17,585 nucleotides of DNA, taken from NCBI GenBank assembly GCA_005877185.1, contig VBPQ01000066.1, forward strand, positions 1 to 17,585. The letters run 5' to 3'. The stretch comes from Nitrososphaerota archaeon (GTDB taxonomy: Archaea > Thermoproteota > Nitrososphaeria > Nitrososphaerales > Gagatemarchaeaceae). This document shows positions 8,744-15,264 of the stretch, in pieces; the first letter of the stretch is position 1, and every line of letters starts with the position of its first letter. Under the pieces are notes generated by a model. That model searched no databases. It had not been told where the DNA came from and was given only the letters and a program-made list of their open reading frames with translations. Position numbers and translations under genes: made by a program.

Positions 8744-8785
8744 GCTTTGCAGAGTCTTTTAACAAATCGCCGACGTTTCGGGAAT

Positions 8786-8800
8786 TTCGGATTCTCCGAA
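8786..8800. promoter_or_regulatory. Inverted repeat upstream of the importer promoter (candidate operator 1)
   Basis: TTCGGA-TTC-TCCGAA, perfect 6-bp arms, 43-63 bp upstream of the TATA box. A looser outer pair, CCGAC (8770-8774) and GTCGG (8804-8808), surrounds it. A position upstream of TATA suits an activator site; no regulator gene is seen nearby. Confidence 0.35.
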
Positions 8801-8808
8801 GGTGTCGG

Positions 8809-8822
8809 TCACGAAGTCGTGA
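8809..8822. promoter_or_regulatory. Inverted repeat upstream of the importer promoter (candidate operator 2)
   Basis: TCACGA-AG-TCGTGA, perfect 6-bp arms. Its centre is about 22 bp from the centre of the neighbouring repeat (8786-8800), close to two helix turns, so two dimers could bind on one face of the DNA. Function inferred from position only. Confidence 0.35.
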
Positions 8823-9028
8823 GTTTTGAGGACGAAATTCTTGAACCCTTGGAAGCAGTGCGCTCCGACGCGAGTGGTACGACTAACAAGGCAATGAGTT
8901 GTGACGGCGAGGTAGCCGGCCCGCGATGACTTCCGCTGAGTCTAGTTGCCCATGTTCGGAAAGTGGATTTCGAAGGACCGGCATTGAAGTGAATACGGTC
9001 CAGACCACGATAGCGTGTTGCAAGAGCC
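8823..9028. other. Non-coding stretch between importer regulatory region and left repeat
   Basis: No convincing gene. The open frames on either strand here (to about 80 codons) have no recognisable protein features and overlap the inverted repeats. With 8746-8822 and the left direct repeat it makes up the 469-bp gap between the solute-binding gene and the small membrane-protein gene. Confidence 0.5.
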
Positions 9029-9089
9029 AATCAGAGGCTGAAATAGACTCTGTTAAACTAAAATGAGGGTAGCCCGGCCTGGATTCGAA
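9029..9089. repeat. Left direct repeat with tRNA-Gln 3' fragment (att-like)
   Basis: Matches 10900-10954 in two blocks in the same orientation. The distal block (9029-9048 against 10900-10919) is identical at 19 of 20 positions. The proximal block (9069-9089 against 10934-10954) is identical over 21 bases. It is the 3' end of the tRNA-Gln, from the T-loop TTCGAA through the acceptor stem and discriminator base. The spacer between blocks is 20 nt here and 14 nt on the right, and diverged. To the right of the proximal block the sequence no longer resembles a tRNA. This is what remains at the far end of an element integrated at a tRNA gene. Confidence 0.7.
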
Positions 9090-9188
9090 TACATTTGTGT
9101 TCGGAGGAAACGGCCCAGAGAGGGATACGAAAGTTCGGAAGTACTAGGATTACTCGCTGATAGTGGGGTGGTTTTTTGCCCGGGTGAT

Positions 9189-9470
9189 TCATCGCGGATG
9201 TTGAGCAGCTTTCCTAATGAAGAGGTAAACGTTCACTGAGGTCAAAACGACTCCAGTCCAATACACGACCTCACCGACCAAGAGCGAGACGTCAATCGTA
9301 TAGGAATATGTAAGACCGCGGGATGCCACGGTGGCCCAAATAGTGATGAACAGACCCGCTGCGGCATTGCAGCAGCTTCCCCTTAACCAGTTCTTGCCAA
9401 TATGTTGGTTGAGGTCTTCGACTCCTATGACTGTCTGATCATGTTTGGAGAGTTCCATTCTGTCTTTCAC
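9189..9470 (-). CDS. Small membrane protein of unknown function
   Basis: A 93-residue protein with a polar N-terminal part (about 1-30) and two hydrophobic segments (about 36-52, GLFITIWATVASR, and 60-83, VSLLVGEVVYWTGVVLTSVNVYLFI), ending with a short basic tail (RKAAQHPR). A Cys-Cys pair sits just before the first segment. The two helices and positive tail suggest a hairpin in the cytoplasmic membrane. The start is GTG 9470, or ATG 9458 in the same frame. I do not recognise a family. It lies inside the repeat-bounded islet, downstream of the larger exported-protein gene on the same strand with a 175-bp gap. Confidence 0.5.
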   Translation of the reverse strand: MKDRMELSKHDQTVIGVEDLNQHIGKNWLRGSCCNAAAGLFITIWATVASRGLTYSYTIDVSLLVGEVVYWTGVVLTSVNVYLFIRKAAQHPR

Positions 9471-9558
9471 TGCAATCCAGCCGTTGTAACCACAAAACTA
9501 GCAAATTAATGATTGTGGACTCGAAGTCTATTTTTCACCATCGACAGCAAGTCCTTTC

Positions 9559-9573
9559 ACGGCGACTCGCCGT
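9559..9573. repeat. 15-bp perfect palindrome in the islet intergenic gap
   Basis: ACGGCGACTCGCCGT: seven-base arms around a central C, or a 6-bp hairpin with a three-base loop. It lies 73 bp past the stop of the exported-protein gene and about 90 bp before the start of the small membrane-protein gene. There is no following T-tract, so an operator or an RNA hairpin fits better than a terminator. Confidence 0.4.
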
Positions 9574-9645
9574 CGGATAATGAGGGAAGAGTGAAGAATT
9601 CGAGTCTGGGATCGGTCCATTTGCCTGTTCTTTGCAATGGAATGT

Positions 9646-10581
9646 TCATCCAACGTGAGACGTCGTGGTCGTACAGAGAATGATGTAGGAGTTAGAATGC
9701 ACTTCGAGACCGCCAAGGTCGTAGGAACCATCTGCCTCTTTGGGCACCGAAACAATAAGTATGTTCACAACCTCTCGAATCATGAAGCTCGGACACGGAG
9801 AGACAATTCGATTACCGTACAAGTAGAATTGCAGGTTCAAGAAGTTCCAGCGACCCGTCGAGTTGATCAGACCGGTGGCGAAATCGCCGACCAAGACATA
9901 TTTCTGCACATCTGAGAGGTTCAACGCCTTGAATCGAGGACTCGCTTCGACCTGAGTGGCCAAATTGGTCAGGTTGTGCGGCAGCCTTTGAAGCACTGTC
10001 ACAATCGAGCTAACTTTCAGGTCTCCACTAAGCCATCGTCCGTTCTGACTTATGAGCGGTTCAGCCGAGAGGACGTAGTCGGAAGGGCGAATGGTACGGT
10101 AGGGCATGGATGCAGGAATCTCGAGACTCTCTTCCAATGTCTCTCCGCTCTTGAATGTCTTCGGGTAATTGATCTCTGAGGGCTGGTAGGCCCAGATGAG
10201 TGTCCCATTCAAGGAGTTAAGCTGCGGGTTGGTAAGAGGCACGACCAAGATTACGCTCTGATTATCGGGGGACATATTGGTTAAGGTGAATTCAGCATTG
10301 AATGAACTGCCCTGGGGCACCACGGTGGTGTTAAGGGACATGCTGAAACGCCAAAAGTCATTGGTGGCGTTGACTCTCGTTGATGCGTTCGCATCGATTG
10401 GAGACAAGCTCGTGGTAACTGTCTCGTTCTTACTATTTGGAGAGTGGGTGACTGTGGCGGTGTTAGATTGAGTGTTGTTTGGTCTTGTAAGCGTAATGTA
10501 ACCTATCGAAGCGACAGCAACGGCAGCAACAGTAGCGAGGACCAAGACCATTGTTGCCTTGGCTGGACGAGGAGAAGACAT
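9646..10581 (-). CDS. Membrane-anchored extracytoplasmic protein, Ser/Thr/Asn-rich, unknown function
   Basis: A 311-residue protein with an N-terminal basic stretch and hydrophobic anchor (about 10-32, TMVLVLATVAAVAVASIGYITL). A low-complexity Ser/Thr/Asn linker (about 33-72) with several N-x-S/T sequons follows, then a globular part. The region at about 80-155 (VPQGSSFNAEFTLTNMSPDNQ, later GTLIWAYQP and KTFKSGETLEESLEIPA) has the strand pattern of a BsuPI-like or immunoglobulin-like beta domain with a closing GET/ES motif; this is only a resemblance. It is probably displayed outside the cell and N-glycosylated. Start ATG 10581, with an A+T-rich ACTAAAT about 33 nt upstream. It belongs to the repeat-bounded islet, and its codon use is more A+T-rich than the core genes. 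Confidence 0.65.
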   Translation of the reverse strand: MSSPRPAKATMVLVLATVAAVAVASIGYITLTRPNNTQSNTATVTHSPNSKNETVTTSLSPIDANASTRVNATNDFWRFSMSLNTTVVPQGSSFNAEFTLTNMSPDNQSVILVVPLTNPQLNSLNGTLIWAYQPSEINYPKTFKSGETLEESLEIPASMPYRTIRPSDYVLSAEPLISQNGRWLSGDLKVSSIVTVLQRLPHNLTNLATQVEASPRFKALNLSDVQKYVLVGDFATGLINSTGRWNFLNLQFYLYGNRIVSPCPSFMIREVVNILIVSVPKEADGSYDLGGLEVHSNSYIILCTTTTSHVG

Positions 10582-10668
10582 TTCGCCGCTACTTCGTGGG
10601 TGGATGAGTCATTTAGTTCTACTCCTTAGAACGGTGGAAACTCAGATTGATCAACGCCAGCTGAGAGG

Positions 10669-10917
10669 ATGAAGTTCTGTGAACATGAATCAGAATATCT
10701 GAAACTTCAAGTCTATCAGCATCTTGACGACGGTGCCGTTACCACATTCCTCTTCCCCTCAAGGGGCTTTCTTATCTCCGACACAGTCTTAGGAGAAGGC
10801 TGGAACGACGTTGTGTTTCCGCAATATTATGTGATGCAATCACCAGACACACAGAGCGACTTCCAAGAAAATAAAAACGAGAATTCTGTTACAAATACTA
10901 ATCAGAGGTTGAAATAG
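10669..10917 (+). CDS. Doubtful 82-codon ORF of unknown function
   Basis: The only sizeable ORF between the exported-protein gene and the tRNA, on the opposite strand. ATG 10669 is preceded by GAGAGG. The translated composition is protein-like, with a hydrophilic Asn/Gln-rich C-terminus, but there is no recognisable domain. Its last codons (NQRLK and the stop) lie inside the right direct repeat. The left repeat has the same final codons but no ORF in front of it, so the end of the frame is set by the repeat. It may be a real islet gene or chance. Confidence 0.25.
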   Translation: MKFCEHESEYLKLQVYQHLDDGAVTTFLFPSRGFLISDTVLGEGWNDVVFPQYYVMQSPDTQSDFQENKNENSVTNTNQRLK

Positions 10918-10954
10918 ACCCGATTCGTTGAAAGTAGCCCGGCCTGGATTCGAA
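10900..10954. repeat. Right direct repeat overlapping the tRNA-Gln 3' end (att-like)
   Basis: Partner of 9029-9089: a distal 20-base block (19 identical) and a proximal 21-base block (all identical). The proximal block covers the tRNA T-loop, acceptor 3' strand and discriminator. This copy belongs to the intact tRNA gene. Confidence 0.7.
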
Positions 10955-11027
10955 CCAGGGTCACAGGCTGTCTTCGCGACGCATTCGCTCCAAAGGCCTA
11001 TATGCTTGGCCGCTACACCACCGGGCT
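10935..11027 (-). tRNA. tRNA-Gln (anticodon TTG) with a 20-nt intron
   Basis: The acceptor stem AGCCCGG pairs fully with CCGGGCT. The T arm is CCTGG-TTCGAAT-CCAGG, and the D arm is GTGT...GCAT around AGCGGCCAA. The anticodon stem is TAGGC/GCCTG, which forms only after removing 10970-10989. The loop then reads C-T-TTG-G-A, giving anticodon TTG (Gln). The discriminator is A, and CCA is not encoded. The mature length is 73 nt. The D arm and acceptor resemble archaeal Gln tRNAs. A possible A+T-rich promoter element (TAAATTAG) lies about 38 nt upstream, near 11061-11068. The 3' end is duplicated at 9069-9089. Confidence 0.92.
10970..10989 (-). other. tRNA intron at canonical position 37/38
   Basis: Twenty bases between the base 3' of the anticodon and the last anticodon-loop base. 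The intron contains GCGA and TCGC arms that can pair, as in a bulge-helix-bulge site cut by the archaeal splicing endonuclease. Shifting the intron by one base gives the same mature tRNA. Confidence 0.85.
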
Positions 11028-11071
11028 ACACGGGCTACCGGGATTCTTTCAATTCTGACGCTAATTTAGTC

Positions 11072-12127
11072 TTACGCGGGGAGATTCATCAGAAAGTCAG
11101 CCACGCGCTGCGCCGGGTCCTCCATCCAATCTAGCAGCATCTTCGCCCTTCTCGAAAACGCTGGGCGGTAGTTCTTCGACAGATACCTCCTGACGAGCCT
11201 CGAGATCCTCTTCGCGTCTCTTGCTCTCGCCAACAAGCCCTTCGAGATCAGATACCTCTCCGTGTATAGGTCTCCCTGGAACGCCGAGATCGTCGGAACG
11301 CCCTGAAGCGCCGCCTCCGTACTCATCGTGCCACCCATGCCGACGAAGACGTCGGTCACCTTGAGCAGAGCTGTTCCATCGATGACCTGATCAGGGATGA
11401 TGAAAGTTTCACCGTACCTCTCCTTGATCGACTTGAGTTGGTCCTCGTACCTGCACAGAGCAACCAAGTTGCAGTCCTTGAAGTCTTCCGCCAGCCTTCC
11501 GAGAACAGTATCCCCCCAGCTCTTGCTCGTCCCTCGCATATACGGCGCGTACGATTCCTCGAGGCGGACCACTATCGTCTTCCTCGTCTTGTCTAGGGTG
11601 AGGTCCTGATTTCCTTCGTGCGGCCTCTTGAGCCAAGCCGCTGGGTCTAGAGCCCGGTACCGTGCGATGTTCTTCCTGGTAATTCCGAAAACTCCCCATG
11701 CGGAGTAGGGGATGATCCACGGTGTGAGGAGATGGTGGCTCAACGGAAGCGACAGCTTCCCTGCAACCACGGAGTGGGGAGAGTCGTTCACGGCCACGTG
11801 TCTGATGCCGAGACCAAACGAGATGCGCGCGCAGTCTACAGATGCGACGGAGACCGAAACATCAGGCCCAAAGCTCTCGACCAGGGGGAGCAGTTTCTGC
11901 TGTCTCTCCAGACTCGCCTTCAGCTGGAGGTCACGCTCTTTGCCCCCTCGCTCCCCGACATAGGTCAGGTCGAAATCGTGCATCTTGGCCAGCGGTTCAA
12001 CCTCTCGGTAATGGCGCGAGGTCGCAAGCACAGCGCGGCCTTTCTTCTTGACAAGGTCGACCACGGGCTTGAAAAACAGTACCTGTTTTGGAGTGAGGAC
12101 ATCGACCCAGACGCGCCCGACGGCCAA
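11072..12127 (-). CDS. DUF354 family protein, GT-B fold glycosyltransferase/epimerase-like
   Basis: A 351-residue protein whose N-terminus (VWVDVLTPKQVLFFKPVVDLVKKKG, about 6-30) is characteristic of DUF354, a family related to GT-B glycosyltransferases and UDP-GlcNAc 2-epimerases. A second Rossmann-like half contains VFVGMGGTMSTEAALQGVPTIS (about 264-285), comparable to the nucleotide-sugar-binding GGxGTxxxEA region of GT-B enzymes. It probably acts in the cytosol on surface glycans, in keeping with the sugar-modifying genes that follow. The start is TTG 12127. A TATA box lies 27 nt upstream with no room for a leader, so the mRNA is probably leaderless. Exact donor and acceptor unknown. Confidence 0.85.
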   Translation of the reverse strand: MAVGRVWVDVLTPKQVLFFKPVVDLVKKKGRAVLATSRHYREVEPLAKMHDFDLTYVGERGGKERDLQLKASLERQQKLLPLVESFGPDVSVSVASVDCARISFGLGIRHVAVNDSPHSVVAGKLSLPLSHHLLTPWIIPYSAWGVFGITRKNIARYRALDPAAWLKRPHEGNQDLTLDKTRKTIVVRLEESYAPYMRGTSKSWGDTVLGRLAEDFKDCNLVALCRYEDQLKSIKERYGETFIIPDQVIDGTALLKVTDVFVGMGGTMSTEAALQGVPTISAFQGDLYTERYLISKGLLARARDAKRISRLVRRYLSKNYRPAFSRRAKMLLDWMEDPAQRVADFLMNLPA

Positions 12128-12150
12128 ATGTTTGTTCGGGACGTTTTGAG

Positions 12151-12158
12151 ATATTTAA
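12151..12158 (-). promoter_or_regulatory. TATA box of the DUF354 gene
   Basis: TTAAATAT on the minus strand, centred 27 nt upstream of the TTG start at 12127, the ideal spacing for a leaderless archaeal transcript. This supports both the promoter and the TTG start. Confidence 0.65.
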
Positions 12159-12218
12159 CCCATCTTTTCTTTTGGGATTGAAAGTCCATGGGGATGGCTG
12201 ATGAGCCTTGGCACGCGC

Positions 12219-12623
12219 CTACTCGAGCAATTCTAGCATCTCGGAGACTCCGACTATTCTTGTTCCTCTGAACTGCTTCAGAGCCAGCAGATGCCTATCC
12301 CCGGTGACGATGTAATCGGCGTCTCCCGCCTCTGCAGTGGCAAGCACTAGGTCGTCGTCAGGATCCTCCGGAACCACTCCAGAGATAGAAGACGGATTCA
12401 CGAGCTTCGATCCCCTGGCGAGGAGTGATAAGAACTCCCCGACCTTGGATGGTTTGATCTGGTTGAATTTCTCTCTCGACAGGACGTCCATCAGCTCAGC
12501 CAGCATCTTGTTGGAGAGTACGAGAGAATGAGTCTCGAATAACCTGAGAACCGCTATCCTGGGCTTCCCGTGGCCTACCAGCGCTGAGACAAGGACGTTC
12601 GTGTCTACTACTGCACGAACCAT
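12219..12623 (-). CDS. PIN-domain toxin (VapC-like ribonuclease)
   Basis: A 134-residue PIN-domain protein of the 'putative toxin component' subfamily. The acidic metal-binding residues are all present: Asp7 (VVDTNVLVSAL), Glu43 (MLAELMDVLS), Asp91 in DPDDDLVLATA, and Asp109 in YIVTGDRHLL. Such proteins cut RNA when freed from their antitoxin. Start ATG 12623 lies nine bases after the stop of the AbrB-type gene on the same strand, the usual antitoxin-then-toxin order. The intact active site suggests a working toxin. The RNA target cannot be predicted. Confidence 0.9.
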   Translation of the reverse strand: MVRAVVDTNVLVSALVGHGKPRIAVLRLFETHSLVLSNKMLAELMDVLSREKFNQIKPSKVGEFLSLLARGSKLVNPSSISGVVPEDPDDDLVLATAEAGDADYIVTGDRHLLALKQFRGTRIVGVSEMLELLE

Positions 12624-12632
12624 TCTGCGCGC

Positions 12633-12941
12633 CTAACCAGCTCTCTTCTCTTGCCTGTACGCTTGAATCTCTTTCAGGATCGCCTTCCGGGAGGGCCTTC
12701 TCCTCCCTTTGTATGCCTCGTCAATTTCCTTGAACAACTCCTTCAACTCTTCTCCCAGTGGCTGCAGGCGCAACTTTGTCATGACGAGCTTGTCTCCTCT
12801 GCTGTATACCGCCAACCGCGACTTGGGGGTTATCTTCAGTCTCCGCCGCAACTGGAGAGGGATAACAATCTGACCTTTCGTCCCAACGACAGCTATATCG
12901 GGCTCGCTTTCCAACTGTCTTGACTCCAGTATGACTTTCAT
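12633..12941 (-). CDS. AbrB/SpoVT-type antitoxin
   Basis: A swapped-hairpin DNA-binding protein, the antitoxin partner of the downstream PIN gene. The AbrB motif is IAVVGTKGQIVIPLQLRRRLKITPKSRLAVYSRGDKLVMTKL; a basic C-terminal helix (EIDEAYKGRRRPSRKAI) follows and probably binds the toxin. It likely represses its own operon. I chose ATG 12941 (102 residues). An in-frame TTG at 12986 would add 15 residues, but that extension reads through a TATA-like TTTATAG (12950-12956). That box is only 12 nt from ATG 12941, so either it is not used or translation starts even later; the conserved domain begins about residue 11 from this ATG. Confidence 0.85.
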   Translation of the reverse strand: MKVILESRQLESEPDIAVVGTKGQIVIPLQLRRRLKITPKSRLAVYSRGDKLVMTKLRLQPLGEELKELFKEIDEAYKGRRRPSRKAILKEIQAYRQEKRAG

Positions 12942-13119
12942 ACTTGGACTATAAATGGATTTGCCAGCGCCTGCTGCATTCTCCAATCCGGATCTCCCCC
13001 TGAGGCGTTTGACGCGCTACAGAATGTGAGCTGGAGCATTGCGAGCGCCGGGGCGCGACCCTCCACACGAACCAAAGCGTTATTACGCGTCTTTGAAAAC
13101 CACACAGAGAGCCCGGAAA

Positions 13120-14256
13120 GTGCAGAAACTCAAGGTAGCGATTTACGGCCAGACGACCGAGGGGTACAAGCTCGCCGCGAGACTCGTGGACAAGGCGAGC
13201 GTTACGCTCATCGACGAGACTCTGCAGATGGCGACTGAGGTCGACCAGCGCTTCATCAAGAGCCACCCGGACCTCGATGAGTTGATGAGCAGTGAGACGT
13301 TGATGGACCTCAAACCGATCGAGGGCGCTATATCCGAGGCGAACGTGATCTTCTTCACCCCGAAGCTCCGCCGCCCCTCCGAGGAGTCGCTATTCGAGTC
13401 GACCTCGAAGCTGCGTGACCTCTCGAAGTACGTCTCAAAGGGGACGACTGTCGTGAACGCCCTCCCGACCGGGCCTGGCGGGAACTCAGAGAACATCGTC
13501 CTCCTCGAGAAGCAGACAGGTCTCACTGTCGGGGAGTCGCTTGAGTACGCCTACACCCCGCTGCACCCGCGCAGCGCCGAGCCCGCCGTCGTCGCCTCTA
13601 TCTCGAGAAGGAAGGATGGGCAGCCTCTGGAGGCACTCGGCTTCAAGCTAAACTCCCAGAGCGTCCTAGCCGCCGAGCTGGGGTATGTCTCAGATGTCTT
13701 GCTCGCTTCCGTGAAGCTGGCTAGCGAGATCGAGCTGAGGAAGAGGGCGAGGGAGGCTAAGATAGGGTTTCAGACAGCCGGTGATGACGTCTACCTCGAC
13801 GAATTCTCGCCTCATCTCTATGAGTTGAAGGCGATACAATCGAGCGACGAGGCGGGGGAGTCGATATCCTACCTGGCCGGGACAGCGGTGAAGAGCTTCG
13901 AGAATTACGTCAGATACGCCGTGGACGAGGCGAGGGAGGTGCTGAAGGAGAAGGAGCTGAAGGCGAGCAGGACGAGGATCGTCGTCCTCTGGAACCTCGA
14001 CAGGTACGAAATGAGGGCGGAGAGGCTGCAGATGGCCGAGAGCATCGTGCAGAGGCTTAGGGACTACGTCTCCGATGTTGACAGCGTCAGCGGGCCCAAC
14101 TTGAGGGCGGGGTCGGAGATCCTCGACACACAGAAGCATAACCTCCTGATCGTATGCTCGAAGGGTGACAGGGAGATTGCCAACCAGTCGAGGAAGAACT
14201 CGAGGGGGGCGGAGGTCTCCCTCCTGTCGGCAACGCCCGGCCTCCGGAGAGAGTGA
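13120..14256 (+). CDS. Divergent nucleotide-sugar dehydrogenase-like protein (probable non-catalytic or altered enzyme)
   Basis: About 378 residues with the layout of UDP-glucose/UDP-GlcNAc 6-dehydrogenases. It has an N-terminal Rossmann-like start (LKVAIYGQTTEGYKLAARL), an SEANVIFFTPKLRRPSEES segment corresponding to the 'vfiavpTP' strand, VNALPTGPGGNSENIVLLEK corresponding to the 'STVPpGtt' strand, TVGESLEYAYTPLHPRS, and a middle helix (ELGYVSDVLLASVKLASEIELRKRA). Key features are missing: the GxGxxG loop is degenerate and there is no GGxCxPKD active-site motif; the single Cys is near the C-terminus. Start GTG 13120 is preferred over upstream in-frame TTG codons at 13039 and 13093, because a TATA-like GTTATTAC (13079-13086) would place the transcript start near 13109. 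It lies 41 bp before the Gfo/Idh gene, probably in one operon. Function uncertain. Confidence 0.7.
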   Translation: MQKLKVAIYGQTTEGYKLAARLVDKASVTLIDETLQMATEVDQRFIKSHPDLDELMSSETLMDLKPIEGAISEANVIFFTPKLRRPSEESLFESTSKLRDLSKYVSKGTTVVNALPTGPGGNSENIVLLEKQTGLTVGESLEYAYTPLHPRSAEPAVVASISRRKDGQPLEALGFKLNSQSVLAAELGYVSDVLLASVKLASEIELRKRAREAKIGFQTAGDDVYLDEFSPHLYELKAIQSSDEAGESISYLAGTAVKSFENYVRYAVDEAREVLKEKELKASRTRIVVLWNLDRYEMRAERLQMAESIVQRLRDYVSDVDSVSGPNLRAGSEILDTQKHNLLIVCSKGDREIANQSRKNSRGAEVSLLSATPGLRRE

Positions 14257-14297
14257 ACCGGGCAGCCCTGGGATGAACCGCGGGGAGATGTTGAGAG

Positions 14298-15230
14298 ATG
14301 GTTAGGATTGCGGTAATAGGAATCGGCGGCTGGGGAAAGAACCACGTCAGAGTCCTCAACGAGCTCGATGCGCTCGCGGCCCTCTGCGACGCGAACAGAG
14401 AACGGATGCAGCTCTACTCCAAGAAGTACAGGGTCCCCGGCTACGAGAGCGTCGACTCGTTGCTGAAGAAGGAGGAGCTCGACGGCGTCACTATCTGCAC
14501 CCCCGCCTCGACGCACTTCGCGATAGCATCGAAGGTTCTCGGTGAGGGCTTGAACACCTTCGTGGAGAAGCCGATGACGACCACCTCAAGCGACGGGGAG
14601 AGCCTCATCGAGATGGCCAGGAAGGCGAGAAAGATTCTGACAGTCGGCTTCATCGAGAGGTTCAACCCGTCGATATCGGACCTGAAGAAGATGTTCGCGG
14701 AGGGGAGGCTGGGTGCCCCGATCCTGCTCGAGTTCCACCGCGAGAACAGGAGGGGTGATGTCCTCGACGTCGGCATCGTGAAGGACGCTTCGGTGCATGA
14801 CATAGACACGGCGAGGTGGCTCTTCGGGGAGGAGCCTCGCGTTGTCTTCGCGAGGGTAGGGAACGTGAAGTCGGACAATGAGGACTTCGCCGCGATCATG
14901 ATGGGCTTCAGCGAGCAGAGAACAGCCTTCATCACGACGAACTGGGTCACCCCAGCCAGGGTGAGGACGCTAGAGGCCGTCTTCGAGAACGGCGTCGTCA
15001 ACATCGACTTCGTGTCACAACAGACGCAGGTTCACGAGGAGGACGGAACGAGGATGCCGAGGCTGGTCGTCCAAGAGCCGCTGATGCTTGAACTCAAGGA
15101 ATATCTCACGGCGATAGAGGAGAAGAGGCAGCCCTTGGTCAGGGGGGAGGACGGCCTGATGGTGACGAGAATAGCGGAGGCGGTACTAGCGTCGAGCCGC
15201 TCGGGGACACCGATCTTCATGAAACAGTAG
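14298..15230 (+). CDS. Gfo/Idh/MocA oxidoreductase, UDP-GlcNAc 3-dehydrogenase/WlbA type
   Basis: A 310-residue NAD(P)-dependent sugar dehydrogenase. The Rossmann loop is IGIGGWGKNHVR (7-18), the EKP motif is Glu90-Lys91-Pro92 with the catalytic Lys, and the DASVHDIDTARWLFG segment (163-177) carries His167 and nearby Asp residues. In archaea such enzymes oxidise C3 of UDP-GlcNAc or its uronic acid as the first step to diacetamido sugars for N-glycans. The next steps need an aminotransferase and a hexapeptide acetyltransferase. The acetyltransferase is present here as a stump and a full copy; no aminotransferase is seen in the window. Start ATG 14298, 41 bp after the preceding gene. Family sure; substrate inferred from neighbours. 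Confidence 0.88.
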   Translation: MVRIAVIGIGGWGKNHVRVLNELDALAALCDANRERMQLYSKKYRVPGYESVDSLLKKEELDGVTICTPASTHFAIASKVLGEGLNTFVEKPMTTTSSDGESLIEMARKARKILTVGFIERFNPSISDLKKMFAEGRLGAPILLEFHRENRRGDVLDVGIVKDASVHDIDTARWLFGEEPRVVFARVGNVKSDNEDFAAIMMGFSEQRTAFITTNWVTPARVRTLEAVFENGVVNIDFVSQQTQVHEEDGTRMPRLVVQEPLMLELKEYLTAIEEKRQPLVRGEDGLMVTRIAEAVLASSRSGTPIFMKQ

Positions 15231-15264
15231 GTGAGAGCGTGGGGAGGACTAGGGTAGGGAGCCT

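Larger units (their letters stand above)
9029..10954. mobile_element. Putative tRNA-Gln-targeted integrated islet (about 1.9 kb, no integrase seen)
   Basis: Bounded by direct repeats that contain the tRNA-Gln 3' end, with the intact tRNA at the right edge as expected after site-specific integration. The interior is less G+C-rich than the flanking operons (18 of 60 bases G or C at 10861-10920; 31 of 60 at 9661-9720). It holds orphan membrane/exported protein genes. No integrase, replication or plasmid gene is recognisable, so it may be a decayed remnant or a passive islet. Tandem duplication of the tRNA end is an alternative. Confidence 0.45.

Noticed and set aside
8922..8945. Possible C/D box sRNA (GATGA...CTGA) in the intergenic region
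   Set aside because: The C box is incomplete and the boxes are only a few bases apart.
12949..13266. Minus-strand ORF overlapping the AbrB and dehydrogenase-like gene starts
   Set aside because: No recognisable domain; overlaps two better-supported genes and their promoter region.
14064..14516. Minus-strand ORF across the junction of the dehydrogenase-like and Gfo/Idh genes
   Set aside because: Antisense shadow; both plus-strand genes are well supported by motifs.
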